A DNA stretch of 64,000 nt from VRUE01 sp963720805 (lineage in GTDB: Bacteria > Actinomycetota > Thermoleophilia > Solirubrobacterales > 70-9): positions 1-64,000 of the forward strand of contig CAVRGT010000010.1 in the NCBI GenBank assembly GCA_963720805.1, given 5' to 3'. The notes under the pieces are model-generated. The model was given only the letters and a program-made list of their open reading frames with translations, searched no databases and had not been told where the DNA came from. Below, one piece after another: positions 1 through 10,016 of this stretch (position 1 is its first letter; each line of letters starts with the position of its first letter). The position numbers and the translations under genes are program-made.

Positions 1-1
1 G

Positions 2-478
2 ATCGCCGCCCGCTACCCGATCTACATCACGGACGGCTACTCGGGACCGCTGCCAAACGGCGAACACGTCGGCTGCAACCAGTGCCACGTCAAGGGCTCC
101 GACCACTACAACGGCCTCGCGGTCGACATAGTGCCGCTGAACGGCACTATGGGCAAATGCGACGCCAGTTGGGCGCCGATCACCCGCCTCGCCGAATGGG
201 TCGAGCCGGTGCAAAACCAGCCGGTCCCCCCCTTCCGCTGGGTCGGCTACAACGGCGACGCCGGCCACGGCTGCGGCAACCACCTCCACATCTCCTGGCA
301 GCACGCGCCGGCGGCGATGTACCAACTGGCCGAATGGGTCGAAGTCTTCCCCACCGGTCCGGGCGCCGCGCGCAAACCGCGCGGGCAGCGCCCGGCGCCG
401 CCACAGAAACTGCCGACCGGGCCCCCGGGTGGATTCTCCACCGTCCACTCCGGCGGCGTCTCACCCCGGGGAGACTGA
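2..478 (+). CDS. M15-like peptidase, 3' part only
   Basis: The frame is open from the left edge of the window, so the N-terminus is missing. The visible 158 residues contain DHYNGLAVDIVP and, about 85 residues later, GNHLHISW. This spacing of a His/Asp pair and an H-x-H pair resembles the zinc-binding core of M15-type (VanY/D-Ala-D-Ala carboxypeptidase-like) peptidases, which trim peptidoglycan stem peptides outside the membrane. The last 40 residues are rich in Pro, Gly and Arg and look disordered. Family assignment rests on these motifs alone; a secreted hydrolase of another class with the same fold is possible. Confidence 0.55.
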   Translation: MAARYPIYITDGYSGPLPNGEHVGCNQCHVKGSDHYNGLAVDIVPLNGTMGKCDASWAPITRLAEWVEPVQNQPVPPFRWVGYNGDAGHGCGNHLHISWQHAPAAMYQLAEWVEVFPTGPGAARKPRGQRPAPPQKLPTGPPGGFSTVHSGGVSPRGD

Positions 479-520
479 ATTGCACGTCAACCGGCCCGTA
501 TCGGCTAGCCCAGCCTCTCC

Positions 521-1210
521 CTAACTCAGATCCGGCTCCTCGTTAGCGGCGTAGATTCTCGACTGGGCTTCCTTTACCAGTGAGTCAATCGGGTCCTGCA
601 CCTCTTGGACTTGATCGCCAACCTGCTCGACGGCACCGGAGACAGCGTCCGCGGAGACCTGAGCCGGTTTACCGACCTGAGCTTTCTTCAGCGCTTTACC
701 AACCGCGGGTGCCGTGCTCTTTATCGCGCTTGCCTTGACCAGGGCCGTTGCCTGATTGACAGCGTTAAGGACAGTCTCACTGGCCTGCGCCTTGACGACT
801 TTAACCTCACCGTCCTTTTTGGCGACGTCTGCGCTCTTTTGGACCAGGTCTTTTTGCGCTTCGGCGATGGCGAGAGTCTTTTTCTGAAGGACGAGGAGGA
901 AGCTGGCACCTGCCGAGCCCACGATCAGCGCCAGCGCCACCAGTTTCGTCAGGTTGTATTCCTTGACGAGGGAGGTCACGCCTTTCACCGTTACGGGATT
1001 GGTTTCTTCAGGTGGAAAGAAGTAGAGGATCGCGACTGCCGCGATACCGCCGAGGAGTATGGAGGAGGCGATGTTCCCGGCGCATTCTTTTGCCTTGTCG
1101 GGGTCGCGACGTATTTCAAGTAGGCCCGCGCCTATTCCTCCAATTAGACCCACACAGCCTGCGACTACCAGCATTACGACTGTGTCCCCTGTGGTGTTGA
1201 GCGGAATCAT
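521..1210 (-). CDS. Hypothetical membrane protein with long Ala/Lys/Val helical tail
   Basis: A 229-residue protein of unrecognised family. The ATG at 1210 is chosen over the upstream ATG at 1237 because GGGAGGT lies five bases before it. Three hydrophobic segments are visible (about residues 8-30, 48-66 and 90-110), followed by a charged Ala/Lys/Val-rich stretch (about 110-215) with heptad-like character, suggesting a coiled coil. It stands alone between convergent and divergent neighbours. No function can be assigned. Confidence 0.6.
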   Translation of the reverse strand: MIPLNTTGDTVVMLVVAGCVGLIGGIGAGLLEIRRDPDKAKECAGNIASSILLGGIAAVAILYFFPPEETNPVTVKGVTSLVKEYNLTKLVALALIVGSAGASFLLVLQKKTLAIAEAQKDLVQKSADVAKKDGEVKVVKAQASETVLNAVNQATALVKASAIKSTAPAVGKALKKAQVGKPAQVSADAVSGAVEQVGDQVQEVQDPIDSLVKEAQSRIYAANEEPDLS

Positions 1211-1352
1211 CGGACCTCCCCGAACGTAGGTGATCAAGCGGGCATCAGTACTGTGGAATAAACTAGTTGATATGTCTCACAGATTTGCGGCAGTCAGGCG
1301 AATTTAGTCCTTACCGTGCCTACAGTGACCACAATGGGAGGGGGCGGCTGCT

Positions 1353-1841
1353 ATGGATGCAGCGGTGCGACTGACAAGGTTCGTCCCCATCCCACTCGTT
1401 TCGATGGCCCTCCTGGCCGGAGGCTGCGGACGGCCGAGTGACACGACGCCGGTCGCCTGCCTCGAAGGCGAGGGTGCCTACCTGAAGGCGCTGGACGACG
1501 CGCCCGCTGCGGCGAAGCTGCGCGGCGAGACCCTGCTCAGCGAGTGCCTCGCCGAGAACCAGAAGGCCGGCGACCTGTCCACGGTCGGCACCGCCCTGGT
1601 CGGGGCCGCAACGAAGCTCAACACGGAAGCGCGGGCCGAGCCGGGGGGCGCGGCCAACTTGCGGCTTGGCTACCTGCTCGGCGCCGCCGAAGGCGGTGCG
1701 TCACGGACCGATGGCATTCACGCCGAGCTGATCCGGCGGCTCGTGGCCGCCGCTCGCTACAGCCCCGACAACCGGCCGCTGTCGCCGGCCTTCCTGCGCG
1801 CCTACCGCGAAGGCTTCGACGCGGGCGAAGCGCGCGGCTGA
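1353..1841 (+). CDS. Putative lipoprotein
   Basis: A 162-residue protein with a basic N-terminus, a short hydrophobic segment and a lipobox LLAGGC ending about residue 25, so it is predicted to be lipid-anchored on the outer face of the cytoplasmic membrane. The rest is Ala/Glu/Leu-rich and helical, with three further cysteines or so and no recognised domain. It ends 40 bases before fumC on the same strand and could be co-transcribed, but nothing ties it to fumarase function. Confidence 0.6.
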   Translation: MDAAVRLTRFVPIPLVSMALLAGGCGRPSDTTPVACLEGEGAYLKALDDAPAAAKLRGETLLSECLAENQKAGDLSTVGTALVGAATKLNTEARAEPGGAANLRLGYLLGAAEGGASRTDGIHAELIRRLVAAARYSPDNRPLSPAFLRAYREGFDAGEARG

Positions 1842-1881
1842 ATACGCTCCCACTACAACGACTTCGATGGAGGCACAGACC

Positions 1882-3195
<1,314 letters not shown>

Positions 3196-3205
3196 GCGAG
3201 TCGGG

Positions 3206-3616
3206 TCAAGAAACGCGACGGGCCTTTGCCGCGTCGACCAGTTTCTCGGCTCGACGCCAGGCGCGTTTCCGCTGCGCTGCCGAAATCGGAATCGGTCCGT
3301 ACTCGGCGCGGGGCTTCAACTGCAAGAGGGCGCGCAGATCGTTGCTGAGCGTCTCGCCGTCGGGCTTTACCTTCGCGAGCTCGGAGATTGCCTGATTGTG
3401 ATCGTCGCCCTGCGCATGACGACCAAGAGCCTCACAGCAAATCGTGTCCGCTGCCGCGATTCCTGCCTGAACACAGAGAGTGACGAACGCGTCGCCGACT
3501 TCGGCTTCGTCGTCGGCGAACTCGCGAATTGTCTTCGCGGCATCCCGAAATTGGCGGGCCTTGCGAAGGCGGCCCGCCGAGATCCTCTCGTCGCACTCGC
3601 GAAATCTCGTGGTCAC
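3206..3616 (-). CDS. HEPN-domain toxin-like protein of MNT/HEPN pair
   Basis: A 136-residue helical protein that begins inside the end of the upstream nucleotidyltransferase gene (ATGA overlap, 3613-3616). The segment RHAQGDDH fits the HEPN ribonuclease motif R-x(4-6)-H. In known MNT/HEPN (HepT/MntA) pairs the HEPN protein is an RNase toxin, and the nucleotidyltransferase neutralises it by adding AMP residues. The basic C-terminus (KRAWRRAEK) may bind RNA. Assignment is inferred from the partner, the overlap and the motif; sequence identity to characterised HepT was not tested. Confidence 0.6.
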   Translation of the reverse strand: MTTRFRECDERISAGRLRKARQFRDAAKTIREFADDEAEVGDAFVTLCVQAGIAAADTICCEALGRHAQGDDHNQAISELAKVKPDGETLSNDLRALLQLKPRAEYGPIPISAAQRKRAWRRAEKLVDAAKARRVS

Positions 3617-4233
3617 TCTCGATCGTCTCCAAGGGCGTTACCGAGAAGCTCAAGCGAACCGGACAGCTCTATCCCCTCTTGGAGCACGTTCTCGAGCAGC
3701 GGACCCGCTTGAGAGAGCTCGCGCTCTCCAAGTTCGACGATCCGTGCGTCGTTGCCCGTCTTCAGAGTCGCTGAGCGTTCAAGGGCACCAAGCTGATCAG
3801 ACCAGGTCGCCGAATCTTCCTCAACCTCGGCCGGCCGAACCACAAGAAGGTCAAGGTCGCTGGCCAAGCCCGCCCTCCCGCGAGCCACCGATCCGAATAG
3901 CACTGCGCAGAAGGGCTGGATCTCCCACATGGCGATCGTCCTTCGGAGCGATCCAACCAGTTGGAATCGCGCTTCGGCCAGGCGTTCGACGGCCTCGGCG
4001 CTCAGATGGTCGCGATTGAGCCGATAGAGATTGGCCTGCCCGGCGCGGCGCCTGAGGACAATTCCCTGGTCGACCAGGCGATCCGCCGCTTTCCTGACAC
4101 CGGGCTCCGAACCACTGGCGAGAAGGCGATGGATGCGGCGACCACTGAACTCCTCCTCGGCACCGGCGAGCACGGTGAGGACGTCGCCATCCAAGGTCGG
4201 CGAGACCACGCGAAGTGGGTGAGCAAAGTCCAT
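3613..4233 (-). CDS. wHTH-nucleotidyltransferase (MntA-like antitoxin)
   Basis: A 206-residue two-part protein. Residues 1-75 look like a winged helix-turn-helix (GRRIHRLLASGSEPGVRKAA, then a LVDQGIVLRRRAGQANLYRLN wing). Residues 108-135 hold the minimal nucleotidyltransferase motif FGSVARGRAGLASDLDLLVV, with GS at 114-115 and Asp at 126 and 128. It overlaps the HEPN gene by four bases, so the two are translationally coupled. The DNA-binding domain and a 15-bp-arm palindrome ending eight bases before its start suggest autoregulation. Known family: type VII-like MNT/HEPN systems. Confidence 0.75.
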   Translation of the reverse strand: MDFAHPLRVVSPTLDGDVLTVLAGAEEEFSGRRIHRLLASGSEPGVRKAADRLVDQGIVLRRRAGQANLYRLNRDHLSAEAVERLAEARFQLVGSLRRTIAMWEIQPFCAVLFGSVARGRAGLASDLDLLVVRPAEVEEDSATWSDQLGALERSATLKTGNDARIVELGERELSQAGPLLENVLQEGIELSGSLELLGNALGDDRE

Positions 4234-4240
4234 CGAACCA

Positions 4241-4278
4241 TCCCTACTATAGTTTCTATATCAAAACTATAGTAGGGA
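4241..4278. promoter_or_regulatory. Operator palindrome of the MNT/HEPN operon
   Basis: A perfect inverted repeat with 15-bp arms (4241-4255 and 4264-4278, core CCCTACTATAGTTT) and an 8-base centre. It lies just upstream of the nucleotidyltransferase start at 4233 and just past the stop of the aldehyde dehydrogenase at 4281. The arms are AT-rich in a GC-rich genome and contain TATAGT-like -10 sequences. The likely reading is a promoter-operator bound by the winged helix domain of the adjacent gene. Confidence 0.7.
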
Positions 4279-4280
4279 TA

Positions 4281-5708
4281 CTATCCCTGCAGCGTCACGA
4301 AGCGCTCCTCGGTCAGCTCAATCACCGCGAATGACGGGCCCTCGCGGGTGTTGCCGGAGTCCTTGACGCCGCCGTAGGGCATCTGATCGGCGCGAAAGGT
4401 GGGGACCTCGTTGATCAGGACGCCGCCGAACTCGAGCGTGTTGGCGGCCTCCAGGCCGCGGCCGATGTCGCGGGTGAAGACGCCGGCCTGGAGGCCGAAC
4501 TTGGAGTCGTTGGCCGACTCGAGCGCCGCGCCGAAATCGGCGAAGCGGTCGATCGTCGCCACCGGGCCGAAGATCTCCTCGCGCCAGACCTTGGCGTCGC
4601 GCGGTGGCGCGCCAAGCAGGGTCGGGGCGAGGCAGCGATCCTCGTCGACCAGCTCGCCGCCAGTCAAGAGCTTGGCCCCGGCGGCGAGCGCCTCGTCGAT
4701 CCACTGCTTGACCCGGTCGCGGTCGCCGGGCGTGATCAGCGGGCCGACGTCGGTCTCGGGGTCGAGCGGGTCGCCGACCCGCAGCGTCTCGGTGTTGGCG
4801 ACGAGCCGCTCGGTGAAGGCCTCGGCGACCTCCTCATGGACGAGGATGCGCTGGATCGAGATGCAGCTCTGGCCGGCGTGCGAGAAGGCGTGCAGCTTCG
4901 CCTTGTCGGCCGCCGTCTCCCAATCACCGTCTGAGTTGACGATCAGCGGCGCGTTGGAACCGAGCTCGAGGTTGACCTTCTTGTGGGGGACGCGACTGCG
5001 GATGCCCCAGCCGACCTCGGCCGAGCCGGTGAAGGAGAGCGCCCGGGTCAGCTCATGCTCGACGAGCGCGTTGCCGACCTCCGAGCCGGGGCCGGGGATG
5101 ACGCTGAGCCAGCCGTCGGGGAGCCCCGCCTCGACCAGGATCGCGGCCAGCTTCAGGGCCGAGACCGGCGTCTGGCCGGCGGGCTTGAGCACGACCGCGT
5201 TGCCGGCGGCGATTGCCGGACCGAGCTTGTGGGCGACCAGGTTGAGCGGGAAGTTGAAGGGGCTGATCGCGCCCACCACCCCGTAGGGGACGCGCAGCAT
5301 CACGCCGAGCTTGCCGACCCCAGCAGGCGATGCCGCCATCGGCACGGTGCCGCCGGTCAGCTTGCGCGCCTCGGTGGCGGAGAAGGTGAGGGTGTCGACG
5401 CAGCGTTCGGCCTCGACCGTCGCCGTCTTCAGCGGCTTGCCCGCCTCGGCGGCGATCGTCAGGGCGAGATCGTCGCGGCGCTCGCGAACCAGCGCGGCGG
5501 CGCGATCGAGCAGCGCGGCGCGCTCGTACTGGGGAAAGTCGGCCGTCTCGAAGGCCTCATGTGCGGCTTTGACCGCGCGGTCGACCAGCGCCGCATCGCC
5601 TTCGGCCACCCGCCCGACGAGGGTCCCGTCATAGGGACTCTTCACCTCTCCCCACTCGCCGGTCTCCAACCACTCGCCCGCGGCGAGAAGCTTGTGATCG
5701 TCAGCCAT
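4281..5708 (-). CDS. NAD(P)-dependent aldehyde dehydrogenase
   Basis: A 475-residue member of the aldehyde dehydrogenase superfamily, oxidising an aldehyde to the acid with NAD(P)+. It has the general-base context NLELGSNAPLIV (Glu) and the nucleophile context HAGQSCISIQRI (Cys), plus EEIFGPVA near the C-terminus. The start is taken at ATG 5708, preceded by AAAGGAGG; the frame is open upstream only through a palindromic repeat (5725-5768). No pathway genes are adjacent, so the substrate is unknown. The GSNAPLI/GQSCISIQ pattern is close to the succinate-semialdehyde/lactaldehyde group, but this is weak evidence. Confidence 0.85.
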   Translation of the reverse strand: MADDHKLLAAGEWLETGEWGEVKSPYDGTLVGRVAEGDAALVDRAVKAAHEAFETADFPQYERAALLDRAAALVRERRDDLALTIAAEAGKPLKTATVEAERCVDTLTFSATEARKLTGGTVPMAASPAGVGKLGVMLRVPYGVVGAISPFNFPLNLVAHKLGPAIAAGNAVVLKPAGQTPVSALKLAAILVEAGLPDGWLSVIPGPGSEVGNALVEHELTRALSFTGSAEVGWGIRSRVPHKKVNLELGSNAPLIVNSDGDWETAADKAKLHAFSHAGQSCISIQRILVHEEVAEAFTERLVANTETLRVGDPLDPETDVGPLITPGDRDRVKQWIDEALAAGAKLLTGGELVDEDRCLAPTLLGAPPRDAKVWREEIFGPVATIDRFADFGAALESANDSKFGLQAGVFTRDIGRGLEAANTLEFGGVLINEVPTFRADQMPYGGVKDSGNTREGPSFAVIELTEERFVTLQG

Positions 5709-5724
5709 CTGCCCTCCTTTTCGG

Positions 5725-5768
5725 TTCCGGTGCGCCTTATGCACCTGTGGAGAGCAAAAGGCGCACCG
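5725..5768. repeat. 43-bp palindromic element, family 1, copy a
   Basis: Inverted repeat with 11-bp arms, CGGTGCGCCTT (5728-5738) and AAGGCGCACCG (5758-5768), with further partial pairing inward. It lies in the 5' region of the aldehyde dehydrogenase gene, between divergent genes. Two more copies occur at 24112-24153 and 28213-28256. The divergent setting argues against a simple terminator. Confidence 0.75.
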
Positions 5769-5824
5769 CAAGGCCAGGGTAATGCAGGCCGCTACTCGGG
5801 CAGGGCGAATCTGTTGTGCGATAG

Positions 5825-6955
5825 ATGCGCTCTGACCGACACAGCCGGCTGGGGATCCTCCTCACCGTCGCTGCTCTGATGCTGCTCGCGACCGCGTCGA
5901 GTGCCCGGGCCGGCGTCAACTGGGTCGTGCGCGGACATGGTTTCGGCCACGGTGTCGGGGTCAGCCAGTACGGCGCCTACGGCTACGCCCTGCACGGCAA
6001 GGACTACCGCTTCATCCTCGCCCACTACTACCGGGGCAGCGCGATCAGCCAGGTCGAGGGGGCGAAGATCGTCCGCGTCCTGCTCGACATCTCGCCGCGG
6101 GACATCGGCTTCAGCGGCGCAACCAGCGCCTGCGGGGTGGCGCTCGACCCGGCGCGCGGCTACGAGGCCCATCGCAGCGGCGCCCGGGTGAAGCTGCGCA
6201 GCTCCTCCGGCAAGCCGCTCGCCGATTGCGGGACCAAGCTGCGCGCCGCGGGCAAAGGCAGGGTCGCGATCGCCGGCGTCGGCAGCTACCGCGGAGTGCT
6301 CGAGGCGGTGCCGACCGAAAGCGACGCGCGCTCGCTCAACGTGATCAACGCGCTGCCGGTCGAGCAGTACGTCAAGGGCGTGATTCCAAACGAGTCACCT
6401 CCGTCTTGGCCGGCCGAGGAGCTGCGTGCGCAGGCGGTCGAGTCGCGCTCCTTCGCCCTCACCGCCGGTGTCGGTGGCAACGGCTTCGACCTCTACGACG
6501 ACACCCGCAGCCAGGTCTATGACGGCCTCTCCAGCGAGACAGCGACGACCAACGCCGCGACCAACGCGACCAGGGGACAGGTCGTCACCTACGGCGGCAA
6601 GATCGCCGAGACCTACTTCTCAGCCTGCTCGGGCGGCTACACCGAGAGCGTCCAGAACGTCTTCTTCGGCCCGGCCATTCCCTACCTCGTCGGCGTCCCC
6701 GACCCCTACGACTACTACTGCCCGCTGCACAACTGGACGCTCAAGTTTTCCGGCCCCGAAATCAGCGCCAAGCTCGGCGGCTACCTCGACGGCAAGCTGA
6801 AGCAGGTGGCGATCACCAAGCGCGGCGTCTCCCCCCGGATCATCGCCGCCAAGCTGATCGGCACCGCCGGCGTGACGAAAGTCAGCGGCGAACAGCTCGA
6901 GATCGCGCTCGGCGCCTACAGCACCTGGATGAGCTTCCAGAAGGTCGCGGGCTAG
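5825..6955 (+). CDS. SpoIID/LytB-domain secreted protein
   Basis: A 376-residue exported protein: signal peptide about residues 1-29 (hydrophobic LLTVAALMLLATA, then SSARA). The mature start GVNWVVRGHGFGHGVGVSQYGAYG and the later LPVEQYVKGVIPNESPPSWPAEELRAQAVESRSFA are hallmarks of the SpoIID/LytB family, which act on or enhance action on cell-wall glycan strands. The C-terminal part (SACSGGYTESVQNVF) also matches the family. It stands alone, divergent from the aldehyde dehydrogenase and convergent with the next gene. In a non-sporulating actinobacterium the likely role is cell-wall remodelling. Confidence 0.85.
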   Translation: MRSDRHSRLGILLTVAALMLLATASSARAGVNWVVRGHGFGHGVGVSQYGAYGYALHGKDYRFILAHYYRGSAISQVEGAKIVRVLLDISPRDIGFSGATSACGVALDPARGYEAHRSGARVKLRSSSGKPLADCGTKLRAAGKGRVAIAGVGSYRGVLEAVPTESDARSLNVINALPVEQYVKGVIPNESPPSWPAEELRAQAVESRSFALTAGVGGNGFDLYDDTRSQVYDGLSSETATTNAATNATRGQVVTYGGKIAETYFSACSGGYTESVQNVFFGPAIPYLVGVPDPYDYYCPLHNWTLKFSGPEISAKLGGYLDGKLKQVAITKRGVSPRIIAAKLIGTAGVTKVSGEQLEIALGAYSTWMSFQKVAG

Positions 6956-6959
6956 GCCG

Positions 6960-7922
6960 TCAGGGCAAGACGATCGTGGCGTGGATCGCGCGGTGGTCGC
7001 TGCCGGGGAGGTCCTCGACGCCGTAGTCGGCGATGCCGAGACGGCGGTCGGCGAGAACGTGGTCGATTGTGATCGAGGGCGGCAGCAGGCGGTGGCCCAT
7101 GGTCGGGAATGTCGGCTCCAGGCCCTTGCCGGTGACCGAGCCGGCGTCGCGATAGCCGCGGTCGACGACGTCGCGGAACTCGGCCTGATCGAGGGTGCCG
7201 TTGAAGTCGCCGGCGAGCACCCACGGTGTCCCCTTCCCCGCGCTCGGCAGGCTCTGCAGCGACGCTTCCCAGGTCCCGCTGTGGGTGCTCAGCGGCGGGT
7301 AGGGGTGGACGCCGACCACGCGCAGGCGGCGGCCGTCGGGCATCCTCAGCGCGGCCCGCGGCATGCGGAAGAAGAAGCGGGTCTGGTGGGGCAGCGGCGT
7401 CAATGGCAGACGCGAGTAGAGCCCGGCGCCGCTGGCATTACGGTGGACCAGCAGCATCGATTCGGGCAGGCGCCTCTCGATCCCCGCTCGCTTCAGCTCC
7501 GCCGCGAAACGGGGCGTCAGCTCCTGCACGCTGAGCAGGTCGGGGTGGTAGCGGTCGACCAGGGCGATGACGGCATCGGGGTCGGCGGTGCCGTGGTGGA
7601 TGTTGGTCGAGAGCACGCTCAGCGTCTCGTGCCCCGCCGCATCCGCCGTATCGCTGCCGATCGTGCGCGGCAGGATCACCGCCGCGAGGCAGAGCATTGC
7701 CAGCGCGGCCAACGTCGCGGCAGCCCAGTTGCGCAGCGCCACCGCCACGCCGGCGACGAGCAGGGCGGCGATCGCGGCGTAGGGAGTGAAGGCCATCAGC
7801 GCCACCAGCGGGTAGCCGCCCTCGAGGCCGAAGAGGCGGATCGCGGTCCAGATCAGGATCGGTATGACCGCCGCCCAGATCCACCAGTAGCGGCGGGCGC
7901 CGGCTCGACTCAGCCCGCTCAA
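6960..7922 (-). CDS. Membrane-anchored endonuclease/exonuclease/phosphatase family protein
   Basis: A 320-residue protein with three N-terminal hydrophobic segments (about residues 12-92), then an EEP-fold domain: STNIHHG (Asn), VQELTP (Glu), AGDFNGTLDQ (Asp/Asn) and GSDHRAIHA (Asp/His) are the metal and catalytic positions. Members cleave phosphodiesters in DNA, RNA or lipids; with this membrane anchor an extracytoplasmic domain is likely. Its start overlaps the upstream gene's stop by four bases (ATGA), so the two form an operon. Confidence 0.8.
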   Translation of the reverse strand: MSGLSRAGARRYWWIWAAVIPILIWTAIRLFGLEGGYPLVALMAFTPYAAIAALLVAGVAVALRNWAAATLAALAMLCLAAVILPRTIGSDTADAAGHETLSVLSTNIHHGTADPDAVIALVDRYHPDLLSVQELTPRFAAELKRAGIERRLPESMLLVHRNASGAGLYSRLPLTPLPHQTRFFFRMPRAALRMPDGRRLRVVGVHPYPPLSTHSGTWEASLQSLPSAGKGTPWVLAGDFNGTLDQAEFRDVVDRGYRDAGSVTGKGLEPTFPTMGHRLLPPSITIDHVLADRRLGIADYGVEDLPGSDHRAIHATIVLP

Positions 7923-8908
7923 CCGTCCGGATAGGGCTGGATCGGGATGCCGTGGTCGGTCTCGCGCAGGCCGAACTCATAGGCGGCGCCGGCGCTGAGG
8001 GTGAGCCGGCGGGCGGGGAGCGCGGGGCGTTCGACGGTCAGCTCGAGGTCGGAGACCGAGCAGTTGAGGGTGTGGTGCTCGGGACCCTTGGGGTCGGCGT
8101 AGACCCAACCGACGAAGTCCTTCTTCGGGGCGGAGACCCGACCGCGGACGACGATGTCCTTTCCCGGCAGGGTGAACTCGCAGGCACCGGGCGTGGCCTC
8201 GATCGCGGCCGAGCGGATCTGGCCGAAGCCACCGAGCCGGTGCGCCTCGCCGTCGAGCATCAGCATCCCCGAGGGCAGCCAGGGCGTCGTCCACGGCCCG
8301 ACCTGGACCCGGGCAGCGCCGGCGTCGAAGTAGATCGAGGGGTCCTCGGTGAAGCCGGTGCCCTCGAGCCAAACCCAGCGCTCGGCGTGCTCGCTGCCCC
8401 AGTTGTGGCCGACCATGCCGGGCCAGCCGTCGAGCTCGATCGCCTCGCCGTCGATCTCGAGCCGACCGCTGAAGGCGGCGTTGGGATACGGCGCGACGAA
8501 CTTGGTCCGCGGCACGGGCGCCTCGTAGAGCCAGTCGGCCGGCAGGTACTTGCAGGGCGCGGCGTCGCCACTGAACGTGAGCTCCCAGTTGGCGCTCAGC
8601 GCCTCGGTCTCGATCGAGCCACTGGCACGGCCGGGCCCGATTTCAGCCTTGTCGACCCTGATCCATAAGCCGACCGGGGCCGAAAGCTGCGCCGCCGGCA
8701 CGGTCACCTTGGTCGCCCGCGGCCCCTCGGCCTCGCGGTCGAAGAGGCAGAACCAGATCGAGGCGTTGGGCTCGGCGCCGGGACGCTTGTGCACGGTGTG
8801 GCGGATCCAGATCCCCTGACCGCCGCCGGGGCGACAGGCCTTGATGTAGAAGCTCTCGTAGTGGCCGGCCTTTGCCGCCACTCCACCGAAACGCGCGCCT
8901 TCGTCCAT
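7919..8908 (-). CDS. CrtC/AttH-like lipocalin-fold protein
   Basis: A 329-residue protein. The repeated beta-rich pattern and the segments HYESFYIKACRP, PFKYLP-like CKYLPADWLYEAP and MVGHNWGSEHAERWVWLEG resemble the carotenoid 1,2-hydratase/AttH/tocopherol-cyclase-like superfamily, a double lipocalin fold that binds hydrophobic ligands. No carotenoid genes lie nearby, so hydroxylation of carotenoids is not implied. Translationally coupled to the downstream EEP-family gene by ATGA overlap. Moderate confidence in the fold, low in function. Confidence 0.55.
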   Translation of the reverse strand: MDEGARFGGVAAKAGHYESFYIKACRPGGGQGIWIRHTVHKRPGAEPNASIWFCLFDREAEGPRATKVTVPAAQLSAPVGLWIRVDKAEIGPGRASGSIETEALSANWELTFSGDAAPCKYLPADWLYEAPVPRTKFVAPYPNAAFSGRLEIDGEAIELDGWPGMVGHNWGSEHAERWVWLEGTGFTEDPSIYFDAGAARVQVGPWTTPWLPSGMLMLDGEAHRLGGFGQIRSAAIEATPGACEFTLPGKDIVVRGRVSAPKKDFVGWVYADPKGPEHHTLNCSVSDLELTVERPALPARRLTLSAGAAYEFGLRETDHGIPIQPYPDG

Positions 8909-8938
8909 GCTCAGACCCTAAAGCCGCTGGCCAAGCGG

Positions 8939-10012
8939 CTAAACCTTGATGGTTATGACGTCGCCGTCGCGGACGACGTAGTCGCGGCCCTCGATGCGGA
9001 GCAGGCCCTTGTCGCGAGCCGGGGCGTAGCCGCCGCACTCGACCAGTTCGTCCCAGCCGATCGCTTCGGCCTTGATGAAGGCTTCCTGGATCTCGGTGTG
9101 GATCGTGCCCGCCGCCTCCCAGGCGGTCGAGCCCCGTGGGATCGGCCGGGCGACCGCCTCCTTGCCCTCGCCGGCGGTGAAGAAGGTGAGCAGGTCGAGC
9201 AGGTCATAGGCGGCGCGGATCAGGCGCGCCAGGCCGGACCCTCCGACCCCGTAGGACTCGCGCATCTCCTCCGCCTCGGCCGGGTCGAGCTCGGCCAGCT
9301 CGCCCTCGATCCGGGCGCTGACCGCGACTACCCCGGCACCGACCGCGGCGGCGTGATCGGCGACCGCCTGCGGCGGCTCGGCGTCGCCCTCGTCGACGTT
9401 GGCGACGTAGAGGATCGGCTTCGAGGTCAGGGCCTGAAGGTTGCGCGGGCCGTGCGCGGCCGCATCGGGGACCGGGATCGAGCGGGCCGGCTTGCCCTCT
9501 GCCAGTGCCGCGACCACCTTCTCCAGCCAGTCGCGCTCGGCGATCGCCTCGGCATCGCCCGACTTGGCGCCCTTGCCGACCCGGTGCAGGCGCCGCTCGG
9601 CCTGCTCGTAGTCGGAGAGGATCAGCTCGGTCTCGATCGTCTCGATGTCGGCCAGCGGGTCGACGCGGCCGTCGGGGTGCGGCACGCCAGAGTCGGCGTG
9701 GCAGCGGACGACGTGGCAGATCGCATCGGTCTCGCGGATCGAGGCGAGGAACTGGTTGCCCAGGCCCTCTCCCTCCGAGGCGCCTTTGACCAGGCCGGCG
9801 ATGTCGTGGAAGGCGATCGTCGCCGGTTCGAGCTTGGAGGACTTGAGCATGGCGGCGACCTGTTCGAGCCGCTCGTCGGGCACCTCGGCGATCGCCACGT
9901 TGGGCTCGATCGTCGTGAACGGGTAGTCGCCGGTCTGGGCCCCGCCCTCGGTCAGCGCGTTGAAGAGTGTCGACTTGCCCGCGTTGGGCAGCCCGACGAT
10001 CCCGACCTTCAT
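8939..10012 (-). CDS. ychF: Redox-regulated ribosome-associated ATPase YchF
   Basis: A 357-residue Obg-family P-loop protein. Walker A is GLPNAGKST (residues 7-15), then YPFTTIEPN (switch I), DIAGLVKGASEGEGLGNQFL (switch II), and in place of the GTPase NKxD the sequence ANVDEGD, typical of the ATP-preferring YchF branch. The C-terminal TGS domain ends in RDYVVRDGDVITIKV. YchF binds ribosomes and modulates translation of leaderless or stress mRNAs in known bacteria. A 77-nt structured element lies directly upstream (10017-10093) and includes the AGGAGG ribosome binding site. Confidence 0.95.
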   Translation of the reverse strand: MKVGIVGLPNAGKSTLFNALTEGGAQTGDYPFTTIEPNVAIAEVPDERLEQVAAMLKSSKLEPATIAFHDIAGLVKGASEGEGLGNQFLASIRETDAICHVVRCHADSGVPHPDGRVDPLADIETIETELILSDYEQAERRLHRVGKGAKSGDAEAIAERDWLEKVVAALAEGKPARSIPVPDAAAHGPRNLQALTSKPILYVANVDEGDAEPPQAVADHAAAVGAGVVAVSARIEGELAELDPAEAEEMRESYGVGGSGLARLIRAAYDLLDLLTFFTAGEGKEAVARPIPRGSTAWEAAGTIHTEIQEAFIKAEAIGWDELVECGGYAPARDKGLLRIEGRDYVVRDGDVITIKV

Positions 10013-10016
10013 ATAA

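Noticed and set aside
5725..5771. Short repeated peptide (CAFC...VHKAHR) at several ORF ends as a conserved protein motif
   Set aside because: The peptide is only the translation of the family-1 DNA palindrome in different reading frames.
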